Part shown: piece by piece, positions 40,432 through 49,436 of the stretch
Numbering within the stretch: the first letter of the stretch is position 1
Layout of the letters: every line of letters starts with the position of its first letter
Source: Ruminococcus sp.
GTDB taxonomy: Bacteria > Bacillota > Clostridia > Oscillospirales > Ruminococcaceae
Direction of reading: 5' to 3'
Length of the DNA stretch: 64,000 nucleotides
Assembly (NCBI GenBank): GCA_021200415.1
Contig: JAJQGO010000041.1
Location: 1 to 64,000 of the forward strand
Notes under the pieces: model-generated
Database searches by the model: none
Told to the model about the DNA's origin: nothing
What the model saw: the letters and a program-made list of their open reading frames with translations, nothing else
Made by a program: the position numbers and the translations under genes

Positions 40432-43134
40432 TTATTCGGCTGCAGCTGCGTACACATCGGGGAACTCCGGAAGAGGAGAGCCTGTTTCCAGGAAGTAATC
40501 CGTATGCGGCGGCTGGTTATATGCTACGTTCTGTCCGGCAACCTGTTCACGGTACTGAACATTGTGCATAAGCGTATAGATAGCGTATTCCGTTGTATAT
40601 GTTGTTCCGAAAACTCTGAGAGCCGTACCGTCTGACGTTGCAAATACCATTTCCTCACGCCAGTCGCCAAAGAGGTCGCAGGTAATGCAGGCATTCGACT
40701 TCGAGCTGTTGTTGTATGTTACGCCGTCACCTGTAAATACTCTTCCATAGCCGTACTGGTCAACTATTGCTCTGTCGAGGACGCATCTTTCAAGCGTACC
40801 CGTCCAGTATACAACTGAATTCTGCCCCCATTTTGTAATATCGTCCCAAGTGCATATCTGTGTACCTGTGGAGTCGTAAATAATTTCGTTGTGACTTCCT
40901 GAAAATTCCGCGCTGTTGTTTGAAGGAATGAGGTTATCGGCAATACATCTTCCTGTATCGCTGCTTGCTGTTTCTCTGAACAGTATCTCGCCTGTTGCGG
41001 CGTCACGGAGAGAAATTCCATAGCCTGATTCGCCTTCCTCATGGCACATGAATATTTCAAGTCCGGGATTATCGGGTATGAAATCGCCGACATGGAGAGC
41101 GTCGCCGTGACCAAGACCTGTTGTATAGAGGAGTGATCCGTCATCGTCAATTACAGCCGAACCCATTACAAGCTCATCCTTGCCGTCCTCATCAACATCC
41201 GCTGCCATGCAGTTATGATTTCCGTCGCCATATCCGGCAGCAGCTGAATTGTTTCCTGTGTCGAATGCCCAGCGTTCAACAAGCTTCTTGTCAACAACGT
41301 CATATGCGGTAGCTGTCATTCTTGTATAATAGCCTCTGCACATGATAACGCTTGGAGTTGTTCCGTCAAGATAAGCTGTTGCGGCAGTAAATCTGTCCAC
41401 ACGGTTTCCGTAGCTGTCGCCCCATGCGCTGACATCGCCTCTGCCCGGCTTATAATCAATAGTATCAAGTGCCTTTCCTGTTGCTCCCTCAAAGAGAGTG
41501 AGGTATTCAGGGCCGCTGAGGATTCTTCCTGCCGATGAACGATAATCAGCTGAAGCATCTCCTATAACCGTGCCTGTACCGTCAACAGTTCCGTCAGCGG
41601 TCTTGCAGACAATCTCCGCATATCCGTCGCCGTCATAGTCATATACCATGAACTGAGTATAATGAGCGCCCGCACGTATATTTATTCCGAGATCTATGCG
41701 CCAGAGCTTAGTTCCGTCCATTTCGTAGCAGTCAAGATATACATTTCCCGTATATCCGTCCTTTGAGTTATCCTGCGAATTTGAAGGATCCCATTTAAGT
41801 ATGATTTCATAATCTCCGTCACCGTCAACATCGCCTACGGACGCATCGTTCGGAGAGTACGAACAGGTTGTGCCGTCCGGCATTGTCAGATCGTCAGGCA
41901 CATCAAGAGGTATATCAAAATAAGCTCCGCTCTGACCGCTGTTTGCATTGGAAAGACTAATCGCAAGCTGAGCAAATTCCGTCATGGTATCTCCCACATA
42001 TGTATCAATTGTGTACCAGTCGGAAGCCGTACCCGATGAATCAAAGTAGCATGAAGCCTCATCTATAGTGCCTTCATATATTGCAGGAGTCTGTCCGTTT
42101 TTGTAGAGCTTGAATGTTGTATCCTCGCTGTCTGTTGCAAGGATTCGCCAGCTGACCATAACTCCGCTGCCGTTATAAGCTGCTGAAACTCCGCGGCTGA
42201 GTGCCTCAACCTGCTGCGCGCTTTCAGATATAGTCGTAGTTGTGGTGGTTGTCGTTGTTTCAGCTGTGGTTACAGTTGTTTCCGCAGCAGTTGTTGCAGT
42301 TTCGGTTACAACCGGAGTCTGAGCGTCAATAACCTCAGACGGCATTTCAACACGGCTGTCAGCAACTCCGCAGTAGCGGCACTCTGTGAAGTAATCAATG
42401 TTAGGACCGCCGTTTTCCGTAGCTGAAATAAATTTGATTTCATTTTCGCCCTCGGGGAGTGAAACGACTATAACAGCCTCCGACCAATCAGTCCATGAGC
42501 CTGTGCCTTCAAAATTCGCAAGGACAGCCTGTGTGCTGCCGTTTACGGAAATATACATCTGGCGGTTCTGGGTTGTTCCGTTGGCATATTTAATACGCAG
42601 CTTGTAATTCCCCGACATATCTACATTCACGGTAAATGCTGCCGAGCTGCCGATTTCATTGTCAAAGTTCACGTATGACGAGCCGCTGAAGCCCTCGTTT
42701 ACGGTTTCCGTCACCGAATTATAAAGCTCCGAATATTCTGCGAAATACTCATCATAGGGCGACATATCAAGCTTCACGTAATCGCCCACATACATATACC
42801 TGCTGGCTGTGGAAATCCATGTCATAACGTCTACAACGTCAGCAATATTCACATTTCCATCAGCATTTGCGTCAGCGCTGAGCATTGACGTATCGTCAAG
42901 CTCTCTGATTGTTGCGAGATAATACTGAATCTCAAGGGCATCCATGTTGCTGAGGCTGTAATCCGTCAGAGCGTCCCCGCGGACAAAATACTCCACGGAC
43001 GCATCGTAATCATCTGCGGAGCCTTCCGCAGAAGCCGAAACCGAAGCCGATGCAGGAAGTATAGTTCCCGAAGATGAAGCAGTAATCACTGCGCAGGTCA
43101 GGAACGCTGCGATTTGCCTGAATTTTCTGCTCAT
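40432..43134 (-). CDS. Rhamnogalacturonan lyase, PL11 family, with dockerin and carbohydrate-binding domain
   Basis: 900-aa secreted enzyme predicted to cut the rhamnogalacturonan-I backbone by beta-elimination. Signal peptide about 1-35; a dockerin near the N-terminus (about 50-105, with SLSNMDALEIQYYLATI and ADANADGNVNIADVVDVMTWI); a CBM6/35-like beta domain (about 120-245); a Thr-rich linker (about 260-290); a fibronectin-III-like segment; and the PL11 eight-bladed propeller. The propeller shows calcium-loop motifs such as VGDVDGDGDYEI, VYDYDGDGYAEIVCKTADGT and MAADVDEDGKDELVMG. It ends QYREQVAGQNVAYNQPPHTDYFL, typical of YesW/YesX. Its products would suit the importer and GH105 enzyme at 11.5-15.7 kb. 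The start is the ATG at 43134 (AAGGAGGAA site), not 43308. Confidence 0.93.
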   Translation of the reverse strand: MSRKFRQIAAFLTCAVITASSSGTILPASASVSASAEGSADDYDASVEYFVRGDALTDYSLSNMDALEIQYYLATIRELDDTSMLSADANADGNVNIADVVDVMTWISTASRYMYVGDYVKLDMSPYDEYFAEYSELYNSVTETVNEGFSGSSYVNFDNEIGSSAAFTVNVDMSGNYKLRIKYANGTTQNRQMYISVNGSTQAVLANFEGTGSWTDWSEAVIVVSLPEGENEIKFISATENGGPNIDYFTECRYCGVADSRVEMPSEVIDAQTPVVTETATTAAETTVTTAETTTTTTTTTISESAQQVEALSRGVSAAYNGSGVMVSWRILATDSEDTTFKLYKNGQTPAIYEGTIDEASCYFDSSGTASDWYTIDTYVGDTMTEFAQLAISLSNANSGQSGAYFDIPLDVPDDLTMPDGTTCSYSPNDASVGDVDGDGDYEIILKWDPSNSQDNSKDGYTGNVYLDCYEMDGTKLWRIDLGINIRAGAHYTQFMVYDYDGDGYAEIVCKTADGTVDGTGTVIGDASADYRSSAGRILSGPEYLTLFEGATGKALDTIDYKPGRGDVSAWGDSYGNRVDRFTAATAYLDGTTPSVIMCRGYYTRMTATAYDVVDKKLVERWAFDTGNNSAAAGYGDGNHNCMAADVDEDGKDELVMGSAVIDDDGSLLYTTGLGHGDALHVGDFIPDNPGLEIFMCHEEGESGYGISLRDAATGEILFRETASSDTGRCIADNLIPSNNSAEFSGSHNEIIYDSTGTQICTWDDITKWGQNSVVYWTGTLERCVLDRAIVDQYGYGRVFTGDGVTYNNSSKSNACITCDLFGDWREEMVFATSDGTALRVFGTTYTTEYAIYTLMHNVQYREQVAGQNVAYNQPPHTDYFLETGSPLPEFPDVYAAAAE

Positions 43135-43204
43135 TGTAAATTCCTCCTTAAAAATGAAGTTAAATATAATTTGTATATAAAAATCCACTTTCTTAATTAC
43201 GTTT

Positions 43205-43233
43205 AGTTTATCATGCCTTCCCCAAAAAGTCAA
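43205..43233 (-). promoter_or_regulatory. Sigma-A promoter for the PL11 gene
   Basis: On the minus strand TTGACT (43228-43233), 17-base spacer, TAAACT (43205-43210). The leader is about 64 bases. Bases 43234-43347 between this and the divergent nadB promoter hold nothing I can name. Confidence 0.7.
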
Positions 43234-43347
43234 CACGAAACCATCACAAAGACTAAATTCATCAGTTTTTAAGCATAATTTATCAGGCGTTTGCGAAAAT
43301 TCACGCATTATCCTGTATTTTAACCCTATTTTTTGTCATTTTTTATA

Positions 43348-43376
43348 GTGACATACTTCACGAAATATGTTATAAT
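43348..43376 (+). promoter_or_regulatory. Sigma-A promoter of nadB-nadC
   Basis: GTGACA (43348-43353), 17-base spacer, TATAAT (43371-43376); 11 of 12 consensus positions match. Confidence 0.85.
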
Positions 43377-43404
43377 GATAATGTATAAATAAAATCGATG
43401 TTAA

Positions 43405-43446
43405 GGCAGACAGCCGTATTCGGTATTTTACGTGTACACCTCTGCC
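43405..43446 (+). promoter_or_regulatory. Stem and GTGTACAC palindrome in the nadB leader
   Basis: GGCAGA (43405-43410) can pair with TCTGCC (43441-43446), and just inside the 3' arm is the palindrome GTGTACAC (43432-43439). This is a possible site for NAD-dependent control, either a repressor operator such as NiaR/NrtR type or an RNA element. I cannot match a specific consensus. Confidence 0.3.
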
Positions 43447-43478
43447 CTGACTTCGTAATATAAAAGGACGTGCTGAAA

Positions 43479-44930
43479 ATGTCAAATTATGATGTAATTA
43501 TTGCAGGCTGCGGGGCTGCCGGTCTTTACGCAGCCATAAATCTGCCCTCTGACTTAAAAGTGCTTATTATCTGCAAGCGCGAACTGAGTCTGTGCAACTC
43601 CTCTCTCGCACAGGGCGGTATCGCAGGCGTTTACGACTGCCCCGCAGACAACATTCAGTATCACGAAAACGATACTCTCGTTGCAGGCGGATTCAAAAAC
43701 AATCCCGACGCTGTTCATACCCTCGTCAGCGAAGCCGCACAGGATATTCAGCGGATTATAAGTCTTGGCGTTGATTTCGACAAAAACCCTGACGGCACTT
43801 ATCACCGCACTCTTGAGGGCGGTCACAGTCACCACCGTATTTTCCACCATGCCGACGCTACGGGAGCTGAAATCACCTCTAAGCTTCTGGCTAAGGTTCA
43901 GACTCTCGAAAATGTCGATATTCTCGAAAATGCACTCCTTTGCAGCGTCAAAAAAACATCTGTGGGATATTCTGCTTTTGTTATGAAGGACGGCGAATAC
44001 AGCACACATAACTGCCACTTCATGATTCTTGCCACAGGCGGAATCGGCAGAGTTTACGAATTTACCACAAACTCCGCAATTGCTACAGGTGACGGCATTT
44101 GCTTCGCTTACGAAATGGGAGCGAAAATCAAGAATCTCAGCTATGTACAGTTCCACCCAACTGCCTTCAACAACAAAAATACACGTGAGTGCTTTCTTAT
44201 TTCCGAGGCTGTCCGCGGCGAGGGAGCTTATCTGCTGAACTGCCACGGCGAACGCTTTATGCAGAATTACGACAAGCGCCTTGAGCTTGCCCCGAGAGAT
44301 GTCGTTTCCCATGCGATTATTCTTGAATCGAGAAAGCAGAATTCCACGGAATTTTACCTTGATATAAGCTACAAGGACAGCGATTTCCTCAAAAAGCGTT
44401 TTCCTATGATTTACGAAAAGCTTCTTGAACAGGGCTTCGACCTGACAAAGGACAGAATCCCGATTTTCCCATGTCAGCATTATCTCATGGGCGGAATCGA
44501 TGTTGACAACAACGCCGAAACCTCACTTCCCAATCTCTATGCCTGCGGCGAATGCTCTCACACGGGAGTCCACGGCAGCAACCGTCTTGCAAGCAACTCT
44601 CTTCTGGAGGCACTTGTGTTCTCACGCCATGCGGCTCAGAGTATCGCGGGCAAAATAAGCTCATGCCCCAAAACCTTTGAGGAGGCTGATTTCAGCGCAA
44701 ATCTCGAAAACGAGCATATTCCGAAGGGATTCCGCACGGAAACACGCAAAATCATGCAGAACAGCCATTTTGTAATTCCCGATCAAAAGGCTGCCGCAGA
44801 GGGCTTCAGGCGTGTTAAGGAAATACGTGATAATCTGCTCAACAGCGGCTACTGTGTTGATACGGACTACGTTGAAGCAAAATCTCTCGTCACAGTCGCA
44901 TATATCATTCTTAAAGATGTAATTCAGTAA
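43479..44930 (+). CDS. nadB: L-aspartate oxidase
   Basis: FAD-dependent L-aspartate oxidase, 483 aa, oxidises aspartate to iminoaspartate, the first step of de novo NAD synthesis. The Rossmann dinucleotide motif is GCGAAGLYAA near the start. The succinate-dehydrogenase-like flavoprotein motifs SLAQGGIAGVYD, GGHSHHRIFHHADATG and HPTAF follow. HYLMGGIDVD and GECSHTGVHGSNRLASNSLLEALVF are typical of NadB. I prefer the ATG at 43479, ten bases after AAAGGAC, over the GTG at 43470. It is followed 44 bases later by nadC; quinolinate synthase nadA is not adjacent, unlike in many bacteria. Confidence 0.96.
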   Translation: MSNYDVIIAGCGAAGLYAAINLPSDLKVLIICKRELSLCNSSLAQGGIAGVYDCPADNIQYHENDTLVAGGFKNNPDAVHTLVSEAAQDIQRIISLGVDFDKNPDGTYHRTLEGGHSHHRIFHHADATGAEITSKLLAKVQTLENVDILENALLCSVKKTSVGYSAFVMKDGEYSTHNCHFMILATGGIGRVYEFTTNSAIATGDGICFAYEMGAKIKNLSYVQFHPTAFNNKNTRECFLISEAVRGEGAYLLNCHGERFMQNYDKRLELAPRDVVSHAIILESRKQNSTEFYLDISYKDSDFLKKRFPMIYEKLLEQGFDLTKDRIPIFPCQHYLMGGIDVDNNAETSLPNLYACGECSHTGVHGSNRLASNSLLEALVFSRHAAQSIAGKISSCPKTFEEADFSANLENEHIPKGFRTETRKIMQNSHFVIPDQKAAAEGFRRVKEIRDNLLNSGYCVDTDYVEAKSLVTVAYIILKDVIQ

Positions 44931-44974
44931 GGGCAGCTCCATACAGGATTCTGCCAAAGGAAAGGATATGAATT

Positions 44975-45820
44975 ATGAAGCTTCTTCAGTGCTACATAGA
45001 TAACATAATTAACACTGCTCTCATGGAGGACATAAACTACATGGACGCAGCTGCGGATAATCTTATTCCGCCGGAGCATAAAAGCTCCGCATACTACGTT
45101 GCCAAGGACGACGGCGTGCTTTGCGGAATCGAAGTCGCAAAGCGTGTTTTTGAGCTTGTAGGCGGCGATGTGGAATTTAAAATTCTCATGAATGACGGTG
45201 CAAAGGTGAAAAAGGACGATATTATTGCCGAAATGGAGGGCAGCACTCTGACTCTCCTCAAGGGCGAACGAACTGCTCTCAACCTCCTTCAGCATATGTC
45301 GGGAATCGCCACAGCAACAAATAAATGCGTACAGCTTATTGACGGCACAAACGCCCATGTCACCGACACAAGAAAAACTCTTCCGGGACTCCGCGCATTA
45401 CAGAAATATGCCGTTACAGTCGGCGGCGGAAAGAATCACCGTTTCAATCTTTCGGACGCTGCTATGCTCAAGGATAATCATATTGACGCATACGGCAGCA
45501 TTACAGCCGCTGTAGCTGCCCTCCGTGAAAGGATAGGTCATACCGTCAAGGTGGAGGTTGAGGTGCGCACACTTGATGAGCTGAAGGAAGCGCTTGATGT
45601 GAACTGTGAGATAATCATGCTTGACAATATGAACTGCGACGAAATGCGTGAGGCTGTTGAAATTACCGCAGGGCGCGCGCTTCTTGAGGCTTCGGGAAAT
45701 ATCACCTCAGAGAATATACGTCAGGTTGCCGAAACGGGAGTTAATATTATTTCTCTCGGAGCGTTGACGCATTCGGTTAAGTGCTTTGATATTTCAATGA
45801 AAATCAACAAGGCTAAATAA
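44975..45820 (+). CDS. nadC: Nicotinate-nucleotide diphosphorylase (carboxylating)
   Basis: Quinolinate phosphoribosyltransferase, 281 aa, makes nicotinate mononucleotide from quinolinate and PRPP with loss of CO2. Typical motifs: LTLLKGERTALNLLQHMSGIAT (about 91-112), the PRPP/quinolinate site TDTRKTLPGLRALQKYAVTVGGGKNHRFNLSDAAMLKDNH (about 130-170), and VEVEVRTLDEL plus IMLDNM of the barrel. The C-terminal GNITSENIRQVAETGVNIISLGALTHSVKCFDISM is intact. It is the second gene of the nadBC operon. Confidence 0.97.
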   Translation: MKLLQCYIDNIINTALMEDINYMDAAADNLIPPEHKSSAYYVAKDDGVLCGIEVAKRVFELVGGDVEFKILMNDGAKVKKDDIIAEMEGSTLTLLKGERTALNLLQHMSGIATATNKCVQLIDGTNAHVTDTRKTLPGLRALQKYAVTVGGGKNHRFNLSDAAMLKDNHIDAYGSITAAVAALRERIGHTVKVEVEVRTLDELKEALDVNCEIIMLDNMNCDEMREAVEITAGRALLEASGNITSENIRQVAETGVNIISLGALTHSVKCFDISMKINKAK

Positions 45821-45838
45821 AAACATTACGACAGACAA

Positions 45839-45878
45839 AAACATCCCTCGGCAAATTTCGGGGGATGTTTATTTTTTG
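45839..45878. terminator. Bidirectional terminator between nadC and uvrC
   Basis: AAACATCCC (45839-45847) pairs with GGGATGTTT (45862-45870), followed by ATTTTTTG. On the other strand the stem is followed by TTTTTGTC, so it also suits the convergent uvrC. Confidence 0.88.
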
Positions 45879-45887
45879 ATTTGTAAT

Positions 45888-47708
45888 CTACATATTCCGG
45901 ATAATCTCCCACAGCTGACGTGCCGTTTCGATATTCACTCCTGCTGCCGAGGCAAGCTCTTCGGGAGTCGCTTTTTTCAGATTCTCCTTCGTTTTATAAG
46001 TCAGCATAAGCTTTGCCGCCTTTTTCTCGCCGATTCCCTTGACGTTTGTAAGCTCCGATTTATAGACCTTTTTCTTGTGCTTTGAATGCATGAAGCTGAC
46101 CGAATAGCGGTGAACCTCGTCCTGAATCCGTGTAACAAGCATAAACGCCGATTTGAGATTATTTATCTGTATCTCACGTCCGCCTGCGGCAATTGCACGT
46201 GTGCGGTGCTTGCTGTCCTTTACCATGCCGAAAACGGGAATATCAAGTCCAAGCTCCCGAACAATCGGCTGTACGGCGTTCACATGGCCCTTGCCGCCGT
46301 CAAGCAGTATCAGATCGGGAGTACGCCTGAAATATTCGTCCTCGTCCGTACCGATTCGTAAAAGCCGCCTGCGAAGAACCTCCTGCATACTTCCATAGTC
46401 GTTTTGGAATGACTGTTCCTTGATATTGAACCGTTTGTACGCTTTTTTCAGTGGTCGCCCGTCCTCAAAAACTATCATTCCCGCAACCATTGATTCCGAC
46501 GACAGATTCGAAATATCATACGCCTCAATATATTTCGGCGGCTTTTCAAGTCCAAGAAGCTGTCCAAGCTCCTCAAGAGCAATAACCTCCTTTCCGGTTC
46601 GGTTATTTTTCAGCGCGGCATATTCCGCACTGTTATTTTTCGCAAGCCGCAGAAGCTCATACAGCCTGCCTCTCTGCGGCTGCCAGAGCTTTACGCTTCT
46701 CCCTGCCTGACTGCTCAGAAGCTCCTCTATGAGCGCAGAATCCTCAGGTATATGGTCAACAACCACAACCTTCGGTATATCGGCTTTTCCGTGATAAAAC
46801 TGCGCCATAAACGCACTCAGAATATCCTCCCCCGCATCAGGCTTTTCGACCTCAAAAACAGCCTTGTCCCAGAGGCGGTTTTCCCTGTACATAAGCACGG
46901 AAATGTATATTCCGTCATAAAACTCCGCCACACCCACAACATCAGCTGAGCGCACTCCGTTGTTGATGATTTTCTGCTTCTCGGCAGCCTTTTTTACTGC
47001 CGCAATCCTATCACGAAGCATCGCCGCACGCTCGAATTCCAGATTTTCCGCAGCGGCGTTCATTTCAGATTCCATACGCTCAACCGAATCCGTACTGCCG
47101 TTTTTGATGTACTCAACTGCCTGCGAAACAACCTTTTTATAGCTCCCACTATCTATTTTGCCGCGGCATACGCCCATACACATTTTTATATGGAAGTTCA
47201 GACAAGGACGCCCTTTTCTGAAATCCTCGGGAAAGCTTTTTTTGCAGGTGGGCAGCATGAACACACGGTTCGCCTCATTTACGGCTTCCCTTGTGACGGA
47301 GCCGCTTGTGTAGGGGCCGAGATATTCCCCCGATTCGGAGGTGTTTTTTTCAGCGGTAATTCTCGGATAATCCCCCGCGGAAATTCTTATATAATGATAC
47401 CCCTTATCATCCTTCAGGAGGATATTATATTTCGGCTTATGCTGCTTGATAAGGCTGCATTCAAGCAAAAGGGCTTCATATTCGCTGTCGGTTACGATAA
47501 AATCGTAATCGTACACATTCGACACCATCGCAGCCACCTTCGGCGTATGGTCGGGATTTTCACGGAAATAGCTTGTCACACGCTTTTTCAGATTCTTTGC
47601 CTTGCCGATGTATATTATAGCTCCGTCCCTGTTTTTCATAAGATATACTCCCGGCGAAGCGGTCAGCTTTGACGTTTTTTCCCGAAGATAGGGCAGTCTT
47701 GGATTCAT
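45888..47708 (-). CDS. uvrC: Excinuclease ABC subunit C
   Basis: UvrC, 606 aa, makes the two incisions flanking a DNA lesion in nucleotide excision repair with UvrA and UvrB. The N-terminal GIY-YIG nuclease reads GVYLMKNRDGAIIYIGKAKNLKKRV. The UVR motif that binds UvrB is around 200-235 (VERMESEMNAAAENLEFERAAMLRDRI). The C-terminal RNase-H-like nuclease (YIEAYDISNLS, PDLILLDGGKGHVNA) and the tandem helix-hairpin-helix (LTNVKGIGEKKAAKLMLTYKTKENLKKA) complete the protein. A GAAGGAAG ribosome-binding site precedes the ATG. It lies downstream of the TPR gene on the same strand, with a terminator between. Confidence 0.97.
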   Translation of the reverse strand: MNPRLPYLREKTSKLTASPGVYLMKNRDGAIIYIGKAKNLKKRVTSYFRENPDHTPKVAAMVSNVYDYDFIVTDSEYEALLLECSLIKQHKPKYNILLKDDKGYHYIRISAGDYPRITAEKNTSESGEYLGPYTSGSVTREAVNEANRVFMLPTCKKSFPEDFRKGRPCLNFHIKMCMGVCRGKIDSGSYKKVVSQAVEYIKNGSTDSVERMESEMNAAAENLEFERAAMLRDRIAAVKKAAEKQKIINNGVRSADVVGVAEFYDGIYISVLMYRENRLWDKAVFEVEKPDAGEDILSAFMAQFYHGKADIPKVVVVDHIPEDSALIEELLSSQAGRSVKLWQPQRGRLYELLRLAKNNSAEYAALKNNRTGKEVIALEELGQLLGLEKPPKYIEAYDISNLSSESMVAGMIVFEDGRPLKKAYKRFNIKEQSFQNDYGSMQEVLRRRLLRIGTDEDEYFRRTPDLILLDGGKGHVNAVQPIVRELGLDIPVFGMVKDSKHRTRAIAAGGREIQINNLKSAFMLVTRIQDEVHRYSVSFMHSKHKKKVYKSELTNVKGIGEKKAAKLMLTYKTKENLKKATPEELASAAGVNIETARQLWEIIRNM

Positions 47709-47749
47709 ATTATCACTTCCTTCAGGCGATTTCTTAAACGGCTTAAATA

Positions 47750-47771
47750 AAAAAGGCGGAAATGCTCCGCC
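47750..47771 (-). terminator. Terminator after the TPR-protein gene
   Basis: On the minus strand GGCGGA (47766-47771) pairs with TCCGCC (47755-47760) with a five-base loop, followed by TTTTTTATT, just after the TPR gene's stop. Confidence 0.85.
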
Positions 47772-47777
47772 CCGTTA

Positions 47778-48869
47778 TTATTCCTCCGGATTATTATTAA
47801 CTGTTCTGGTAATATTAGGCTTGCCTGAAACAGGTGTTCCGTCAGGCATTACCTGACGTGCATCCGGTTCATATTTGAGAATGATTTTCTTTATCTCCTC
47901 GTCACGTGTCAGATTATACACGATTTTCAGTGCCTTGAGAGCATTGGGGATGTCCTTCTTGTTCAGGTAGTAGCTGCCGAGATATGCGGCAACGGAGATA
48001 ACCTCCTTGTCAGGGCCGAACTCTAAACCGTATTTTTCAAAAGCCTCATTGATTTCATCAGCAGTGGGCTGCTTTATCTCCTTGCCCTTCATCTGGGCAA
48101 TTCCACGCAGCTCGTGGGGAATTGCAGGATTGGGAGCCATCATTACGCTTGCGGTATAAAAAGCTACAGCGTCATCAAGCTCGCCGAAATCAACGCACAT
48201 ATATCCCATATTCGCATAGCAGCGTGCAATCGCAATAGGCGACGAGGCAACATGAAGAGTTTCCTTGGTTAATTTAATAAGCTGAGCCTTGTTCTTCAGG
48301 ACTTTATAAACCTCCGCAAGCTCAAACTTCGGGCCGCAGTCAACGGGATTATATTCAATTGCCTTTTCAAGAACCGGAATCGCGTCAAGGGGAGATCCCG
48401 AATCCACAAGAAGATAGCCGTAAGCCGTTATATATGTCGCAAAATCAAAGGGCGCTCTGTTCAGTGTTTTTGTGTTCTCGAAAAGGTGCTGATAGAGATT
48501 ATCCTCAAAGGGATTTCTCAATGAAACAAATTTAGCTGTTTCGCCCTCTCTGTACTCCTCGGTTATTTTGCGGTAAAGCTTTTCGGCAAGAGGCTTTGCC
48601 TCGATTGTATTCTTTTCGTTTATGAGTTTAACTATATTCTTGTAATACTCGTCAAGGCGGATTCCGTCCAGATGAGTAAGGCGCTTGATTTCCTCCTTCT
48701 CGCTTTCGGGCATAAGCTCAAGCATAAGCTCCCCTACAGCCTTTACGCCGTCGTAGTCCCCTACCTTTCCGTATTTCAAGCCCTCTTCACGAAGAATAGC
48801 GGCATTTTCCTCATATGTTTCGCCTGTGAGCTTTGCTCTGAGCGAATCAAGAATTTCATTGTATTCCAT
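47778..48869 (-). CDS. Tetratricopeptide-repeat protein of unknown function
   Basis: 363-aa soluble, acidic protein with no signal peptide or membrane segment. From about residue 150 it has helical repeats of TPR type, for example PLDAIPVLEKAIEYNPVDCGPKFELAEVYKVL, CYANMGYMCVDFGELDDAVAFYTASVMMAPNPAIPHELRGIA and YLGSYYLNKKDIPNALKALKIVYNL. The N-terminal half is helical and charged. The C-terminus is Pro/Asn-rich and probably flexible. TPRs mediate protein-protein contacts; I cannot name a partner or pathway. The gene is transcribed alone, with its own promoter and terminator. Confidence 0.85.
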   Translation of the reverse strand: MEYNEILDSLRAKLTGETYEENAAILREEGLKYGKVGDYDGVKAVGELMLELMPESEKEEIKRLTHLDGIRLDEYYKNIVKLINEKNTIEAKPLAEKLYRKITEEYREGETAKFVSLRNPFEDNLYQHLFENTKTLNRAPFDFATYITAYGYLLVDSGSPLDAIPVLEKAIEYNPVDCGPKFELAEVYKVLKNKAQLIKLTKETLHVASSPIAIARCYANMGYMCVDFGELDDAVAFYTASVMMAPNPAIPHELRGIAQMKGKEIKQPTADEINEAFEKYGLEFGPDKEVISVAAYLGSYYLNKKDIPNALKALKIVYNLTRDEEIKKIILKYEPDARQVMPDGTPVSGKPNITRTVNNNPEE

Positions 48870-48974
48870 TAAAACTAATCCTCATTTCTTGAGGCAGCTT
48901 TTGCACGTGCTGCCTTAGCATGGCGAACCGGCTTTGCATAAATGCATAAAAACCGATTCTACATTATCATGATT

Positions 48975-49003
48975 ATTATACATGATGCCGTACAAAAAAT
49001 CAA
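48975..49003 (-). promoter_or_regulatory. Sigma-A promoter for the TPR gene, with a structured leader
   Basis: On the minus strand TTGATT (48998-49003), 17-base spacer, TATAAT (48975-48980). The leader of about 100 bases contains two hairpins, an imperfect AATCGG/CCGGTT stem and GGCAGC/GCTGCC (48893-48914). Confidence 0.75.
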
Positions 49004-49078
49004 CACCTTTTTGAAAAATTGGTACATAGGCTATACCCGTCATATATTTTTTGGTGAAAATCACAAATAAATCACAAA

Positions 49079-49243
49079 TGGGCGCATCTAAAAACCGATG
49101 TTGCGCAGATGTGGTGAAGATTAGTGCCAGATTACCGTTTCGGAAAGTGCAGGAATACTCTATGTATTTCAAGCTTTTCGGAGCGGGAAGATGGTGCGAA
49201 GATTTGCCGCAGATGCGTGACGAGAGGTTTTTAGAGGTGCCCA
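49079..49243. mobile_element. MITE-like element A (165 bp)
   Basis: A 165-bp non-coding unit bounded by 18-bp terminal inverted repeats with two mismatches: TGGGCGCATCTAAAAACC at the left and the reverse complement of TGGGCACCTCTAAAAACC at the right. It carries no transposase. Its interior (GCAGATGTGGTGAAGATTAGTGCCAG, then GCAGGAATACTCTATGTATTTCAAG) can be aligned by eye with the reverse complement of element B at 61106-61286. The track ORFs at 49051-49329 and 48915-49244 run through it and are not credible genes. Bases 49244-49348 hold nothing I can name. Confidence 0.6.
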
Positions 49244-49348
49244 AATACTTATTGATTCATTTTCATCTGAAAAATGCCGCAGATTGCGCGGGTCTGCCGC
49301 CCCGAATGGCACGGGAATTTAAAAATTGAAAAAATCCTCATTTTTCTC

Positions 49349-49377
49349 TTGCATTATTTCAAAATTTGTTGTATCAT
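49349..49377 (+). promoter_or_regulatory. Sigma-A promoter for the glycosyltransferase gene
   Basis: TTGCAT (49349-49354), 17-base spacer, TATCAT (49372-49377). The -35 box and spacer resemble the MBOAT-operon promoter at 23778. Confidence 0.65.
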
Positions 49378-49436
49378 TAGTAGTGTGTTATCAGCCGCAG
49401 CGACGGTAATGTAATATATTTATTAGGAGGATTTAC

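Noticed and set aside
49051-49329. 92-aa ORF and its antisense 109-aa partner in the 49 kb gap
   Set aside because: Both run across MITE-like element A and its flanks, show no domain sequence and lack a credible start site.
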